A DNA stretch of 64,000 nt from Candidatus Gastranaerophilales bacterium (GCA_944323725.1 CALUTP010000003.1:49236-113235); one strand, 5' to 3'. Shown: positions 9,695 to 19,597, counted from the first letter of the stretch. The notes: generated from the letters alone by a model not told the origin. Translations and numbers: made by a program.

Positions 9695-10735
9695 ATGCGA
9701 GCAATACAATATTATGGACCACTAGATATAAAATTAGAAAATGTTATGGTAAAACCTCCTGAAGAAGGTGAAGTTGTTGTTAAAGTTATGTCTGCACTTA
9801 CATGTGGTACTGATGTAAAGACTTTTAGACGTGGGCATCCTGTTTTAATTAAAAATATTCCATCAGGTTTTGGGCATGAATTTGCAGGTATTGTTGATAA
9901 AGTTGGTAATGGTGTTGAGAATGTAAAAGTTGGAGATAGAGTTGTTGCTGCAAATTCAGCTCCTTGCGGTGAATGTTTCTATTGCAGAAGGGGGGAGTAT
10001 AATCTTTGTGAAAATCTTGATTTATTAAATGGTGCTTATGCTGAATATATTACAGTTCCTGCTCGTATTGTCAAGAAAAATATGCTCATTATACCAAATG
10101 GCTTAAGTTTTGATAAGGCGGCCTTTTGCGAGCCTCTTGCAAATGTTGTGCATGGTGTAGAAAGAACTGACATAAAAAGAGGACAGACTGTTGGTATTAT
10201 TGGTATAGGACCGATTGGACTTATGTTTGCTCGTCTTGCTAAGTTAAAAGGTGCAAATGTCATTGTCGCTGGTAGAAATCCTTTGAAATTAAAAATGGCT
10301 GAAGAATTTGCTCAGGCAGATGAAATTGTTGATTTAACAAGGTACCCTAATCCTGAAAAAATCTTTACTGAATTTACTGAAGAACATAAAGGGTTAGATG
10401 TTGCAGTTGAATGTGTTGGTTTACCTGAAATCTGGGAAAGAATTTTTTCTTGTGTAAGACCTGGAGGGACTGTACATTTCTTTGGCGGTTGTAAATCAGG
10501 TTCTACTGTCACTTTTGATACCACTAAAATGCACTATGGTGATATTAGACTTATGAGTGTATTTCATCATACACCTAAATATTTTAGAATGGCTCTTGAT
10601 TATATTGCATCAGGTGATGTAGAAGTTGAAAAACTTGTTACTGATACTATAGGTCTTGATAAAATAGAATGGGCTATGCAGCAGCATATTGATGGTAAAG
10701 CTATTAAATTTTTGGTTAAACCATGGAGCAAATAA
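9695..10735 (+). CDS. Zinc-dependent alcohol dehydrogenase (MDR family), second copy
   Basis: 346 residues with the same architecture as the preceding gene but only distantly alike: C37 (TCGTD), H61-E62 (GHE), structural cysteines C91, C94, C97 and C105, and Rossmann GIGPIG. The C-terminal MHYGDIRLMSVFHHTPKYF block resembles L-threonine 3-dehydrogenase/sorbitol dehydrogenase-type enzymes. ATG at 9695 begins MRAIQYYGP, the usual family start, but has no clear ribosome site; GTG at 9680 is an alternative with AAAGG rather far upstream. Ends inside the next gene (13-base overlap), so translation is probably coupled. Confidence 0.85.
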   Translation: MRAIQYYGPLDIKLENVMVKPPEEGEVVVKVMSALTCGTDVKTFRRGHPVLIKNIPSGFGHEFAGIVDKVGNGVENVKVGDRVVAANSAPCGECFYCRRGEYNLCENLDLLNGAYAEYITVPARIVKKNMLIIPNGLSFDKAAFCEPLANVVHGVERTDIKRGQTVGIIGIGPIGLMFARLAKLKGANVIVAGRNPLKLKMAEEFAQADEIVDLTRYPNPEKIFTEFTEEHKGLDVAVECVGLPEIWERIFSCVRPGGTVHFFGGCKSGSTVTFDTTKMHYGDIRLMSVFHHTPKYFRMALDYIASGDVEVEKLVTDTIGLDKIEWAMQQHIDGKAIKFLVKPWSK

Positions 10736-12465
10736 AAACTTTTATTTTAAAAAATAGAAAAGATTTCTTATATATTATTGGATTACTTTGTTTAGTTATA
10801 ATTTTTTCAATTCTATGTTGGGGTTATTTTGGTAATTTGTTTTATGATTGTGGAAGAGAAGCATATATCCCGCAAGTTATGCTTGATGGAAATATTTTAT
10901 ACAAAGATATTTTTGCAATGTATAATCCGCTGTCTTATCAGATAAATGCATTCTTATACTGCATTTTTGGAGCTTCATTAAATGTACTTTATGTTGCAGG
11001 TACTATTAATGCTTTTTTGATAATTGTTGGAATATATTTAACTACAAGATTATTTATAGACAGATTTTATTCTTTCGTATTTTGTTTGGTGCTTCTATCT
11101 GTTTACATATTTAGTTCAGTTACTTGTATTAATTATATTTTCCCATATGCTTTTGCATTTCCTTATGCTTTATGTGGGTTTATTTATTTTATACTTTTTT
11201 CAATGCTGTATATAAAATTAGATAATCCTAAATTTATTCTGCCTGCAAGTATATTTTTAAGTTTTTCTATTGCTAATAAACCAGAATTTGTGCTTTCTAT
11301 AATCCCTTTTTTATGTTTTATCTTATTTAAAAAAGAAAAATTTAAATATGTTTTAGCAGCTATATTAGGTAGTTTGTCTGTTTTGTTGTTTAGTTGGGGT
11401 ATATTGTTTTTACAAGGGCTAAGCTTTAATGAATTTATTGAGTATTTGAGGTTTATTAACCGCTTTTTTGAAACAAAAGAACAGCAAATATTTATGCAAA
11501 ATACTTCATTTATTTGGAGCATTGCTAATTGGGAAAACGTTATTTTTGATTTTCTAACTACGGGTTTATATTTATTAATTGGTAGTTTATATTTTAATTT
11601 GTTTGTAAAATCAAAATCTAAGTTAAAAATTGTTGCGTGGGTATTGTTGCCTTTATTTCTTATTGCAACTGTATTTTATGTATCGTGGGTATTTATTAGA
11701 GGTGAAAATATATTTTCTTGGTGTGGAATTGCTGTGATATTTATATTTTTGCTTGATTTTAAAAATCGAAATCTTGAAAATAATCAAATGCGGATTATGC
11801 TTTCTATATTTGCATTTTTATCTTGCTTTAGGGTGAATTTATTACTTTTGCAGATGTCTCATTCTATTTATTTATCTATTATACCATTATTAGTGTGTTG
11901 GATTTATTTTATTTCTTCTCAAAATAAATATATCTTAGAATTTAATATTAAGCGTAACATTTCGATTACTTTAATATTCTTTTCTATAATTAATGCATTT
12001 GTGCTTATAAAGGCTAAACATGTTATTTATTCTAAGTTACAAACAGCTAAAGGAGATATTGCTACTGTCAAATCCCATGTTAGTGTGTTTAAGAATTCTA
12101 TAGACTGGATAAACGAAAATACTACAGTTTTAGATTCAGTTGTTATGTTGCCCGAAGGTACAATGATTAATTTTTTTACTGGGCGAAAAACTCATAATAT
12201 GTATTATCACCTTATTCCAAATCACATTAAAGCTATTGGAGAAGATAAAATTGTAAATGCATTTAATCACAATAAACCTGATTATTTTTTATTAAATAAT
12301 TCCAATTATAGTAATTATGGTGCTGATTATATTTGTAAAGATTTTGGAGTTAGAATATGCGGTTTTATAAATGAAAATTATACTCTTGTCAAAAAATTTG
12401 AAAGTGGTGGTAATTCAAATGATTATATTTACATTGAGATATATAAACTTAAAAATAAACAATAA
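10723..12465 (+). CDS. GT-C-type polytopic membrane glycosyltransferase
   Basis: 580 residues with about 10-12 membrane helices and a C-terminal periplasmic-looking domain of ~130 residues. After the first helix comes FYDCGREAYIPQVMLDGN, with the acidic-Arg-Glu pattern of the first external loop of GT39/PMT-like enzymes that use polyprenyl-phosphate sugars. It overlaps the second dehydrogenase by 13 bases (ATG at 10723). Function is likely transfer of a sugar to lipid or glycan on the outer face of the inner membrane; donor and acceptor unknown. Confidence 0.65.
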   Translation: MEQIKTFILKNRKDFLYIIGLLCLVIIFSILCWGYFGNLFYDCGREAYIPQVMLDGNILYKDIFAMYNPLSYQINAFLYCIFGASLNVLYVAGTINAFLIIVGIYLTTRLFIDRFYSFVFCLVLLSVYIFSSVTCINYIFPYAFAFPYALCGFIYFILFSMLYIKLDNPKFILPASIFLSFSIANKPEFVLSIIPFLCFILFKKEKFKYVLAAILGSLSVLLFSWGILFLQGLSFNEFIEYLRFINRFFETKEQQIFMQNTSFIWSIANWENVIFDFLTTGLYLLIGSLYFNLFVKSKSKLKIVAWVLLPLFLIATVFYVSWVFIRGENIFSWCGIAVIFIFLLDFKNRNLENNQMRIMLSIFAFLSCFRVNLLLLQMSHSIYLSIIPLLVCWIYFISSQNKYILEFNIKRNISITLIFFSIINAFVLIKAKHVIYSKLQTAKGDIATVKSHVSVFKNSIDWINENTTVLDSVVMLPEGTMINFFTGRKTHNMYYHLIPNHIKAIGEDKIVNAFNHNKPDYFLLNNSNYSNYGADYICKDFGVRICGFINENYTLVKKFESGGNSNDYIYIEIYKLKNKQ

Positions 12466-12469
12466 ATAC

Positions 12470-13894
12470 TTATTTTAATATTTCAGTTGTTTTAAATATT
12501 CCGTAAGTTTTGTTTATATCTTTGTATAATTCAAAGATAATTCTACGGGATCTATCTTCTATGATAAAACCACTTAGAGGTGTTTCGTCTGTAATTTTCA
12601 TTATGGAATAATTGGTTTTGTCTTTAGATAGGCTTCGTGATAGCCAGGATGGTACATAATAAATGGGCCCTTTGGGACTGCATATAGAGGTGTTATGTAA
12701 GGCTGAACTATATGTAGCTTTTTCCCCTTGACAATAAAACCATAAGTCGATATTATATTTCGTTAAATAAGGGATTATTCGTTTATCAAGTGGATAATAT
12801 AAGATTATGCGACCTTTTTTAAGGTTTTCGTCATTAGATATGTAATTAGCAAAATATTTTGAACCAGAATGGATATAAATATAAGCTGTGTCTGGAAATA
12901 TAAATATGTGACTTAAAAACATAAGCATTATTGAAATTTCTGTAATTTTTTTTAATATTGTGTTTTTCGGATTTTCTTCAGAATATATCCAATAACTTAT
13001 CAGAGCATATACAAAGAAAAATATAAAATGATGAGTAAATCCTGCATAAACTTGAGTAAATATAAAAATCATTATTCCTATAGTGTAAAAAAGAAAAAAT
13101 AAAGATTTTTTATTCTTAAATAAACATATTGGTAGTAATATTGAGCTAAAAATACTTCCAGTTATTGCAATTATATTTGAAATAGGTTTGGTTCCTATAT
13201 AGTATTCAGATAAGTTTTTAAAAAAATCTGTTCCATTACCTTGTATTTCTGCATTTGACCCTCCAAGTTGCCATAAAATTAAGCAGGCTCCAACAGCCAT
13301 TATTGAAAAAGATAATATAAAATCCTTTTTCGATACATTATTTTTTAACCCTTCTTTAATCAAATCAAAAGCAAAAATAAATCCAAAACAACTTGCTCCA
13401 ATAATTGCCATTACGCTAGTGTTTGCGCAGCAGCTTATTATTGTAGAATATATAATTGGATATTTCAGTTTATCCCTATATAAGCCCGCTAAAATAAATA
13501 ATAAAAAGATACCTATTGCGTAGCATCTTGCTACAATAGGCAAAAGAATAAAAAATGGAAAAGAAAATGTTATTACAAATTTAGTTAAATTATTAAATGG
13601 TGCTTTTTTCCACATATAAATTACACTTGCGAGTGCAAAAATATAGTTTATAATAAGCATTGGATAAGGATACCATAAATCAGCTTTAGCAAATGGCATT
13701 ATTAATAGGTACCAAATGAATGTATGACCTTCTACTCTCATTAATTTTATGATTTCTAGTAAATTTAGGTTTTGAGAGATATTCCATGCTAAAGCTTCGT
13801 CATACCAAGGCTGATGAAAAATTAGTCGTAGAGAGGTTATAATTATATATATTGCTATAACTGTTACAAAAAGCTTATTATTTTTTAACTTCAT
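12470..13894 (-). CDS. Polytopic membrane protein, probable GT-C glycosyltransferase
   Basis: 474 residues, about 9-10 membrane segments, then a soluble C-terminal ~120 residues. The first external loop has [11 protein letters not shown], matching the aromatic-D-E signature of GT-C enzymes in the ArnT/PMT/DUF2029 group, followed by [12 protein letters not shown]. The gene begins inside the end of the FAD-enzyme gene (17-base overlap), so the two are translated together. It converges with the other GT-C gene 4 bases away. A polyprenyl-phosphate sugar donor is assumed from the class. Confidence 0.6.
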   Translation of the reverse strand: MKLKNNKLFVTVIAIYIIITSLRLIFHQPWYDEALAWNISQNLNLLEIIKLMRVEGHTFIWYLLIMPFAKADLWYPYPMLIINYIFALASVIYMWKKAPFNNLTKFVITFSFPFFILLPIVARCYAIGIFLLFILAGLYRDKLKYPIIYSTIISCCANTSVMAIIGASCFGFIFAFDLIKEGLKNNVSKKDFILSFSIMAVGACLILWQLGGSNAEIQGNGTDFFKNLSEYYIGTKPISNIIAITGSIFSSILLPICLFKNKKSLFFLFYTIGIMIFIFTQVYAGFTHHFIFFFVYALISYWIYSEENPKNTILKKITEISIMLMFLSHIFIFPDTAYIYIHSGSKYFANYISNDENLKKGRIILYYPLDKRIIPYLTKYNIDLWFYCQGEKATYSSALHNTSICSPKGPIYYVPSWLSRSLSKDKTNYSIMKITDETPLSGFIIEDRSRRIIFELYKDINKTYGIFKTTEILK

Positions 13895-15476
13895 GATATT
13901 CTTTTTCCGTATTTACTTTCCATAAGATTTCTTTATCTAAATTACCCTTTATAACATTTACAGCTTCAATTCCACTAAGCATTGAATGGTCCATATTATT
14001 ATACTTATGCTGACCATTTCTGCCTATACAATATAAGTTTTCGATTGTATTTAAGTAATTTTTTACTTTGTCAAAATCCTTATATACTCCAAAATATGCA
14101 GGGTAGGCTTTTTTTACTCGTATTCTTACGCTGTCAATTATATCTTTTTTTTGTACAATATTTAATTTCTCTAGTTCAGAAATCGCAAAATTAATCATAT
14201 CATTTTCAGGCATTTCCCATAAGTTATCACCCTCATTACAGAAGTATTCAAGACTTATGAATACTTTGTTTTTGAAATCTTTGACAAGATATGGAGACCA
14301 GTTATTCATAATTTGTAGTCTGCCTGCTGTAATATCATCTTCTTGAATATATATCCAGCTATCTGGACAAATATTATTTATTGTAGGAATTTTGGTATTA
14401 TTTTTTAAATTAATTTTGTTGCAGTAAAAACCTGTCAAAATATAATCTCTATAAGGCAAATCTTTTGCAATTGCAGAAATTTCCTTAGGAACCTCCTCAC
14501 CTAAACCTCCAACAAGATCTTTTACAGGCATGGAAGAAATGTAGTAATCTCCTGAAAATTCTGCATAATCATACTGATTATGCGATTGCGAACTTTGTCC
14601 GCAATCGTTAATTGCTTTAACCGCTTTAATATTTTTTCCATACATTTCAAAACCGCAAACCTTTGTATTAAAATGAATCTCTCCGCCCATTTTAATAATC
14701 TCATCTGCCATAAATTCCCAAACTTGACCGCAGCCAAATTTTGGATAGAAATACTCTTCAATAAGTGAAGTTTCTTTTTCTTTATTGGAAATCAACTTTA
14801 GCGGAGATAATAAAGCGTTAATAACTGCTTTTGAGAGGGAAAGTCCCTTAATTCGTTGTTCACCCCATTCTTTAGAAATTTCAGAAGGATGAAGCCCCCA
14901 TACTTTTTGGGTATATTTTTCAAAAAACATTTTATATAAAACTTTTCCAAATCTATTAATCATGAAATCTTCTAATGTAGTTTCAGGAACTTTATAAGTA
15001 CAAGATTTTAAATAACTTATTCCAGCTTTGAACGTCCTTCCGAGCCCCATATTTAGGATTGTAGATGCTTTAAGACTTATTGGGTAATCAAAAAATTTTC
15101 TCAAATAATATATTCTAGATACTCTTTTTCGTTTTAACATAACTCTATCAGTTTCGTCCGGATCTGGGCCGGATTCTGATACAGTAATTTCTCTATGTAG
15201 AATTTTATCATCAATTGGAGGTCTCCCTTGAAGTGGGAGAATTTCTTCCCAAAAAGCAAGTATTTCCTGATTTTTAGAAAAAAGTCTATGTCCACCTAAA
15301 TCAATCCCATTACCATTATAATGTACAGTTCTAGAAATCCCTCCGACACAATCTAATTCTTCTAAAATGACAGGTTTTATATTTTCAGTGTTTTTTAATA
15401 AATAATATGCAGCACTTAACCCTGCCGGACCTGCTCCAATAATAATTGCAGTTTTTTCTCTATTCTTATTCCCCAT
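13878..15476 (-). CDS. FAD-dependent oxidoreductase, UDP-galactopyranose-mutase/amine-oxidase-like
   Basis: 532 residues. The dinucleotide-binding motif [13 protein letters not shown] begins at 14, followed by [28 protein letters not shown], the FAD-contact region shared by UDP-galactopyranose mutases, protoporphyrinogen-oxidase-like and desaturase-like proteins. The middle has [26 protein letters not shown] and the C-terminus [21 protein letters not shown], typical of NAD(P)-binding proteins near glycan loci. AGGGAG lies ahead of ATG 15476. With the overlapping GT-C gene it probably makes or modifies a glycan precursor; the exact reaction is open. Confidence 0.7.
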   Translation of the reverse strand: MGNKNREKTAIIIGAGPAGLSAAYYLLKNTENIKPVILEELDCVGGISRTVHYNGNGIDLGGHRLFSKNQEILAFWEEILPLQGRPPIDDKILHREITVSESGPDPDETDRVMLKRKRVSRIYYLRKFFDYPISLKASTILNMGLGRTFKAGISYLKSCTYKVPETTLEDFMINRFGKVLYKMFFEKYTQKVWGLHPSEISKEWGEQRIKGLSLSKAVINALLSPLKLISNKEKETSLIEEYFYPKFGCGQVWEFMADEIIKMGGEIHFNTKVCGFEMYGKNIKAVKAINDCGQSSQSHNQYDYAEFSGDYYISSMPVKDLVGGLGEEVPKEISAIAKDLPYRDYILTGFYCNKINLKNNTKIPTINNICPDSWIYIQEDDITAGRLQIMNNWSPYLVKDFKNKVFISLEYFCNEGDNLWEMPENDMINFAISELEKLNIVQKKDIIDSVRIRVKKAYPAYFGVYKDFDKVKNYLNTIENLYCIGRNGQHKYNNMDHSMLSGIEAVNVIKGNLDKEILWKVNTEKEYHEVKK

Positions 15477-15514
15477 AAATTATTCTCCCTGAAATAATTA
15501 TACTATAAAAATCT

Positions 15515-15546
15515 AAAAAGACCGATTTATAATCGGTCTTTTTTAT
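15515..15546. terminator. Bidirectional terminator-like hairpin
   Basis: AAAAAGACCGATT (15515-15527) pairs with AATCGGTCTTTTT (15531-15543), a 13-bp stem with T-runs on both strands. It lies between the FAD-enzyme gene and the small minus-strand ORF that ends at 15581; the latter reads into it. Confidence 0.8.
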
Positions 15547-15580
15547 AAAGCTCTCTTAAAAAATCTTGCAGAAAATCCAC

Positions 15581-15736
15581 TTACTTAACAGCTGCAAGTC
15601 CTGTTTTAATCCCTGCATCAGCGTTAATGCTTTTTGCAGATGCTATCGCCATACTACGGCGTTTTCTCGCTCCTCTTAATATAAATTCCACACTGTCGCA
15701 TACATTACACGAAGGTGATACAATCTTTTTCAACAT
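15581..15736 (-). CDS. Small hypothetical protein (51 aa) with CxxC
   Basis: Start ATG at 15736 has AAGGAG upstream at 10-base spacing; the longer frame back to 15844 has no ribosome site. The 51-residue product has SPSCNVCDS near residue 10 and a basic stretch RGARKRR in the middle. It ends in front of the bidirectional hairpin. No family recognised; the good ribosome site and terminator argue it is expressed. A small redox or metal-binding peptide is one possibility. Confidence 0.5.
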   Translation of the reverse strand: MLKKIVSPSCNVCDSVEFILRGARKRRSMAIASAKSINADAGIKTGLAAVK

Positions 15737-15870
15737 ATATAAATTTCTCCTTAGATTTCTGATTACATTTTTCATATCGGAGCAATTTGCTAAAATCTTT
15801 AACAAAAAAAGGTAATTGTAACAAAATGTAAATATGGATTTCAAAAAGCCTGAAATTCAATTATACTCTG

Positions 15871-15905
15871 AGATAGGATAGAATAGGATAGGATAGGATA
15901 GGATG
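15871..15905. repeat. Degenerate pentanucleotide repeat (GGATA)n
   Basis: Six head-to-tail pentamers AGATA, GGATA, GAATA, then GGATA three times, running into GGATGGGGTGGG. It lies in the gap between the small minus-strand ORF and the plus-strand gene at 15980, at the left edge of the GC-rich patch. Such arrays change length by slippage; a role in spacing the promoter of the gene at 15980 is possible. Confidence 0.85.
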
Positions 15906-15979
15906 GGGTGGGCGGATAGCAAACTTTTCGGGCAAAAAATTTTTATTAATTCAGGAGATAATCTTGAAAGGAGTTAAGT

Positions 15980-16339
15980 ATGACAATCACTGTAGGCGAC
16001 ATTTACGGGAAGTTTCCGAATTTCAGGCCGGAAGATATGATTAAGCTGTGCGATGGAAACAAAGATTTAAACGGCAGAACTGTTGTTCCGCTCGCTAATA
16101 TTGCTGCATTCGGGGATAATAATCTGTCTGTGTTTGTTGCCGATAGAGAAGGAAAAGCTTTTACCGGTTTGCTGCCTAAAAATGCACGTACAAAGATTAA
16201 TAAGGACGCAGGAATTGTTGAAAACACTCAGGATAAAAAGTCTGAGGCAGTTAATCAGACAAATCAGACAATCCCTAAGGATACAAGCATTTTTACAATG
16301 AAACCGGAAGCCGTACATGACAAAAAAGCTCCTGTTTAA
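15980..16339 (+). CDS. Hypothetical protein, 119 aa
   Basis: AAAGGAG sits 7 bases before ATG 15980 and a strong terminator overlaps the stop, so this is a real short transcription unit. The protein (MTITVGDIYGKFPNF start) has a compact-looking N-terminal ~75 residues and a polar Asn/Gln/Lys-rich tail. No signal peptide or membrane segment is visible, and I recognise no family. Base composition (25 of 60 G/C in 16021-16080) and codons such as GGC, CCG and CGC differ from most neighbours, in common with rpmA next door. Confidence 0.6.
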   Translation: MTITVGDIYGKFPNFRPEDMIKLCDGNKDLNGRTVVPLANIAAFGDNNLSVFVADREGKAFTGLLPKNARTKINKDAGIVENTQDKKSEAVNQTNQTIPKDTSIFTMKPEAVHDKKAPV

Positions 16340-16353
16340 TGCAGGAGCTTTTT
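16323..16353. terminator. Bidirectional terminator overlapping a stop codon
   Basis: AAAAAGCTCCTG (16323-16334) pairs with CAGGAGCTTTTT (16342-16353), 12 bp with A- and T-runs on either side. The TAA of the plus-strand 119-aa gene lies in the loop. It can also end the rpmA transcript from the minus strand. Confidence 0.85.
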
Positions 16354-16374
16354 ATTTATTACTTTTCAGTTTGG

Positions 16375-16629
16375 TTACACAGCGTAAACGCTAACCTGTT
16401 TTCTGTCGCGTCTGTGTGCTTCAAACTTCACTTCGCCGTCAATAAGGGCGAATAAAGTGTCATCTGAGCCGATGCCTACATTGTTGCCCGGATGGATTTT
16501 GGTTCCTCTCTGGCGAACAAGAATGTTGCCGGCTTTAACGGTTTCGCCGCCGAATTTTTTAACGCCTAAACGCTTCGCTTCGGAGTCGCGGCCGTTGCGG
16601 GTGGATCCCATACCTTTCTTATGTGCCAT
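16375..16629 (-). CDS. rpmA: 50S ribosomal protein bL27
   Basis: 84 residues, full length: [20 protein letters not shown] at the N-terminus, then [18 protein letters not shown] and HPGNNVGIG. bL27 reaches the peptidyl-transferase centre with its N-terminal tail. The tail is exposed directly after Met, without the cleavable extension and its Prp protease found in Firmicutes, and no prp gene lies between it and rplU. Codons are GC-rich (CGC, GGC, ACC, AAC), and 35 of the 60 bases in 16561-16620 are G or C, far above the surroundings. Distal gene of the rplU-rpmA operon. Confidence 0.97.
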   Translation of the reverse strand: MAHKKGMGSTRNGRDSEAKRLGVKKFGGETVKAGNILVRQRGTKIHPGNNVGIGSDDTLFALIDGEVKFEAHRRDRKQVSVYAV

Positions 16630-16756
16630 TTTTCATTTCTCCTTGTCTTTTGCAGGCTATACCTGCTGTTTTGTAATACCTGCCGGAAAAGTTTTATTCC
16701 GGATTATTTGAACATTGGCTTTTTGTTTTTGCTAAGCCGTTGTCCGTTTATGAAGC

Positions 16757-17110
16757 TTACGCTTCAGCGTTTTCAGCTGTTTCGGCTTTTTTCTGAGCTG
16801 AAGTTCTGATTTTATTAATCATTACTCTTGTAAAGCCTTGTCTGTGTCCTTGTTTTTTTCTGTAGCCTTTTTTAGGTCTTTGTTTGTAAACGATAACTTT
16901 TTTTGATTTATCAATAGCTAGAACTGTTCCTTCTACAGAGGCACCTGTAACATAAGGCTGTCCTACTTTTGATTTTTTACCGTTAACTAACATAACGATC
17001 TTGTCAAAAACTACTTTACTGTCTTTTTCTGCATCCAACAATTCTACTTCAACGTAGCGACCTTCTTCAACGGGGTATTGTTTTCCGCCTGTTTCTACAA
17101 TTGCGTACAT
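16757..17110 (-). CDS. rplU: 50S ribosomal protein bL21
   Basis: 117 residues: MYAIVETGGKQYPVEEG start, KVGQPYV centre, then YKRPKKGYRKKQGHRQ-like RNA-binding block and the usual end KIRTSAQ. After that comes an acidic extension KKAETAENAEA not present in the ~103-residue standard form. ATG at 17110 is preceded by AGGAAAAAAC; the ATG five codons earlier is unlikely. Most of the gene is AT-rich (16 of 60 G/C in 16861-16920), while the extension lies in the GC-rich patch. Spacer to rpmA is 127 bases. Confidence 0.95.
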   Translation of the reverse strand: MYAIVETGGKQYPVEEGRYVEVELLDAEKDSKVVFDKIVMLVNGKKSKVGQPYVTGASVEGTVLAIDKSKKVIVYKQRPKKGYRKKQGHRQGFTRVMINKIRTSAQKKAETAENAEA

Positions 17111-17279
17111 GTTTTTTCCTTTCAATTGCGGGTCTCGTAATCCGTTTGAGGATATTTATAAAACGATTTACCCATAGTAATACGTAACTTAATTATCTAT
17201 TGCTAAACTCCGCATGTCAAGTAGTATTAATATTTATTAACTTTTTACTCATGTGTTTTTTTTGAAGTATCATTATATT

Positions 17280-18620
17280 ATGATGTTTAATTTGGATGAG
17301 ATTATTGAGGCTTCGGGAGCTGAATTAATAAAAAATATTTCTGATAGTGATGATTTTAAGATTTCTACAGATACTCGTACACTAGAGACTGGGGATTTAT
17401 ATTTACCATTGAAGGGTGCTAGTTTTGATGGTGAAAATTTTCTGAGTAAAGCTATAGAAAATGGCGCTATAGGATGTTTTATTACTAAAGATGAATTTCC
17501 TGAAAAAGCTAAAATAGTCTTGAAGGTTAAAAATACGCTGGATGCTTATTTAGCTTTGGCAAGATTTTTAAGAAGAAAATATAATCCTAAAACTATTGCA
17601 ATAACAGGCAGTTCAGGGAAAACAACCACTAAAGAAATTGTATATTCTGTGTTAAGTCAAAAATTTAGTACTCATAAGACTTTTTCAAATCACAATAATG
17701 AAATTGGTTTTTGTGAGACTTTGATGAATATGCCGGAAGATTGTGAAATATTAATTGTAGAAATGGGTATGAGAGGCTTAGGTGAAATTGAACTTTTATC
17801 AAGATATTCAGAACCAGATTTTGCAGTAATTACTAATGCTGGTTCTGCCCATATTGGAAGATTGGGAAGTCTAGATAATATTGCAAAGGCTAAGTGTGAA
17901 ATAGTTCATTATCTGAAAAAAAATGGCACATTTATTGCTCAAAGTAATGACAGAATTAAAAAATTTGCCAATTTTGAAGGTGAAAAAATTTATTATTCAC
18001 TGAGTGATGTTGATATATTAGACAGGCAGCCAGCTTTTTCAAGATTTATATATCGAGGTAAAGAATATGTGCTTAATGTAGAAGGTGATTATAATATAGA
18101 AAATTCTCTTTCTGCAATAAATTTAGGTTATAAGCTTGGAATGACTTATGATGAAATTTATAGAGGACTTGCCTCTTATCGATCTATTGAAAAGCGTTGG
18201 GAGCTGCAGGAAGTAAGAGGATACAAGATTATAAATGATAGCTATAATGCGAATCCGGATTCAATGAAAGCAGCAGTTTCGACATTTTTAAGACATTATG
18301 AGAATCCTGTACTCGTTCTTGGTGATATGGGTGAGTTAGGAGATATGGAATGTGAACTCCATTGTGAGGTGGGTAAGTATCTAGCTAGTCTTCCATATGG
18401 AAAGAATGCTAAATATCTTGTTGTTGGAAAATTAGCTGAAAATATAGGTAATGAACTTGCTTCAAGTGGTCTATTTGTAAAGCATTTTGAAAATAATAAA
18501 CAGGTTTCTAATTATATAATCAATAATGTAGCTGTTGGAACTACTATATTTTTAAAAGCTTCAAGAAGTATGAAATTTGAAGAAATTATCGAATTTGTTA
18601 AAGGAGAAATTAAAGTATGA
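17280..18620 (+). CDS. murF: UDP-N-acetylmuramoyl-tripeptide:D-alanyl-D-alanine ligase
   Basis: 446 residues; Mur ligase that adds D-Ala-D-Ala to the UDP-MurNAc-tripeptide in the cytoplasm. ATP-binding GSSGKTTTK near 110-118, NHNNEIG substrate region, GMRGLGEI, and NDSYNANPDSMKAA in the C-terminal part are diagnostic of MurF. Start is ATG 17280 or the adjacent ATG 17283; neither has a strong ribosome site. First of five overlapping cell-wall genes; shares a divergent promoter region (17111-17279) with rplU. Confidence 0.95.
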   Translation: MMFNLDEIIEASGAELIKNISDSDDFKISTDTRTLETGDLYLPLKGASFDGENFLSKAIENGAIGCFITKDEFPEKAKIVLKVKNTLDAYLALARFLRRKYNPKTIAITGSSGKTTTKEIVYSVLSQKFSTHKTFSNHNNEIGFCETLMNMPEDCEILIVEMGMRGLGEIELLSRYSEPDFAVITNAGSAHIGRLGSLDNIAKAKCEIVHYLKKNGTFIAQSNDRIKKFANFEGEKIYYSLSDVDILDRQPAFSRFIYRGKEYVLNVEGDYNIENSLSAINLGYKLGMTYDEIYRGLASYRSIEKRWELQEVRGYKIINDSYNANPDSMKAAVSTFLRHYENPVLVLGDMGELGDMECELHCEVGKYLASLPYGKNAKYLVVGKLAENIGNELASSGLFVKHFENNKQVSNYIINNVAVGTTIFLKASRSMKFEEIIEFVKGEIKV

Positions 18621-19597
18621 TTATGATTGCGGTGGCATTTCTGTTAGCAATGATTTTATGCTTGCTTTTCGGTGTGCCTTATATAGATTTTTTAAAAAAG
18701 AAAATGATAGGTCAGTATGTAAAGGATTGTGCACCGGAAAATCATGCTAAAAAGCAAGGTACTCCAACTACAGGTGGTGTGTTTATTATACTTGCAATTA
18801 TTATAGCTTCAATAATAACACTATTATTAGCTCAAAGATTTGATACTGAAGCAATTATTATATTGATTACTCTTTTATTTTATACATTTGCAGGCTTTCA
18901 AGATGATTTTATTAAAATAAAAGGTCATGCAAATGATGGTCTAAGTGCCAGAGGTAAGCTTTTAAGACAAATTGCTATAGCTCTTTTGCCCACTATGTAT
19001 GTTGTTATGACAGGCAAAGGCGGATGTGAGTTTTCAATTTTATCTTATTCTTTTAATTTAAGCTGGTTTTATCCGATTTTTGCAGTATTCATTATAACTG
19101 GGGCATCAAATGCTTATAATCTTACCGATGGATTAGATGGATTAGCTGCATCTACTGGTGTATTTGCATTTATTGGGTGTTCTTTAATTGCATTATTTAG
19201 CGGGCATCCTCAGGTTGCAATTGTTGCTGCTGCAGTTGCAGGAGCATTATTTGGATTTTTGAGATATAACAAGCCTAAAGCTCAGGTCTTCATGGGAGAT
19301 ACTGGTTCACTTGCTATTGGCGGGCTTTTAGGTACTCTTGCTGTAATGGGAAAGTTTGAATTCCTTCTGATTTTTTTAGGCGGAATTTTTGTTATGGAAA
19401 CATTATCTGTTATTATTCAGGTATTTAGTTTTAAAACTACAGGGAAAAGGGTGTTTAAAATGGCTCCAATACATCATCATTTTGAGTTATGTGGATGGGG
19501 TGAAAAGAAAGTTGTGCTAGTTTTTGCTATAGCTTCAGCTTTACTTTCTATAGTTGCTCTTGTTTTATTTTATTTAACAATTAGAGGTATTTTATAA
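18617..19597 (+). CDS. mraY: Phospho-N-acetylmuramoyl-pentapeptide transferase
   Basis: 326 residues, about ten membrane helices; transfers phospho-MurNAc-pentapeptide to undecaprenyl phosphate to make lipid I. Signature blocks are GTPTTGG near the first cytoplasmic loop, FQDDFIKI, NLTDGLDGLA and the HHHFE motif in APIHHHFELCG. Its ATG overlaps the murF stop by four bases (ATGA), so translation is coupled. Confidence 0.97.
   Translation: MIMIAVAFLLAMILCLLFGVPYIDFLKKKMIGQYVKDCAPENHAKKQGTPTTGGVFIILAIIIASIITLLLAQRFDTEAIIILITLLFYTFAGFQDDFIKIKGHANDGLSARGKLLRQIAIALLPTMYVVMTGKGGCEFSILSYSFNLSWFYPIFAVFIITGASNAYNLTDGLDGLAASTGVFAFIGCSLIALFSGHPQVAIVAAAVAGALFGFLRYNKPKAQVFMGDTGSLAIGGLLGTLAVMGKFEFLLIFLGGIFVMETLSVIIQVFSFKTTGKRVFKMAPIHHHFELCGWGEKKVVLVFAIASALLSIVALVLFYLTIRGIL

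Noticed and set aside
16003..16318. Antisense ORFs opposite the 119-aa gene
   Set aside because: They lack ribosome sites and arise from the GC-rich composition; the plus strand has a ribosome site and terminator.
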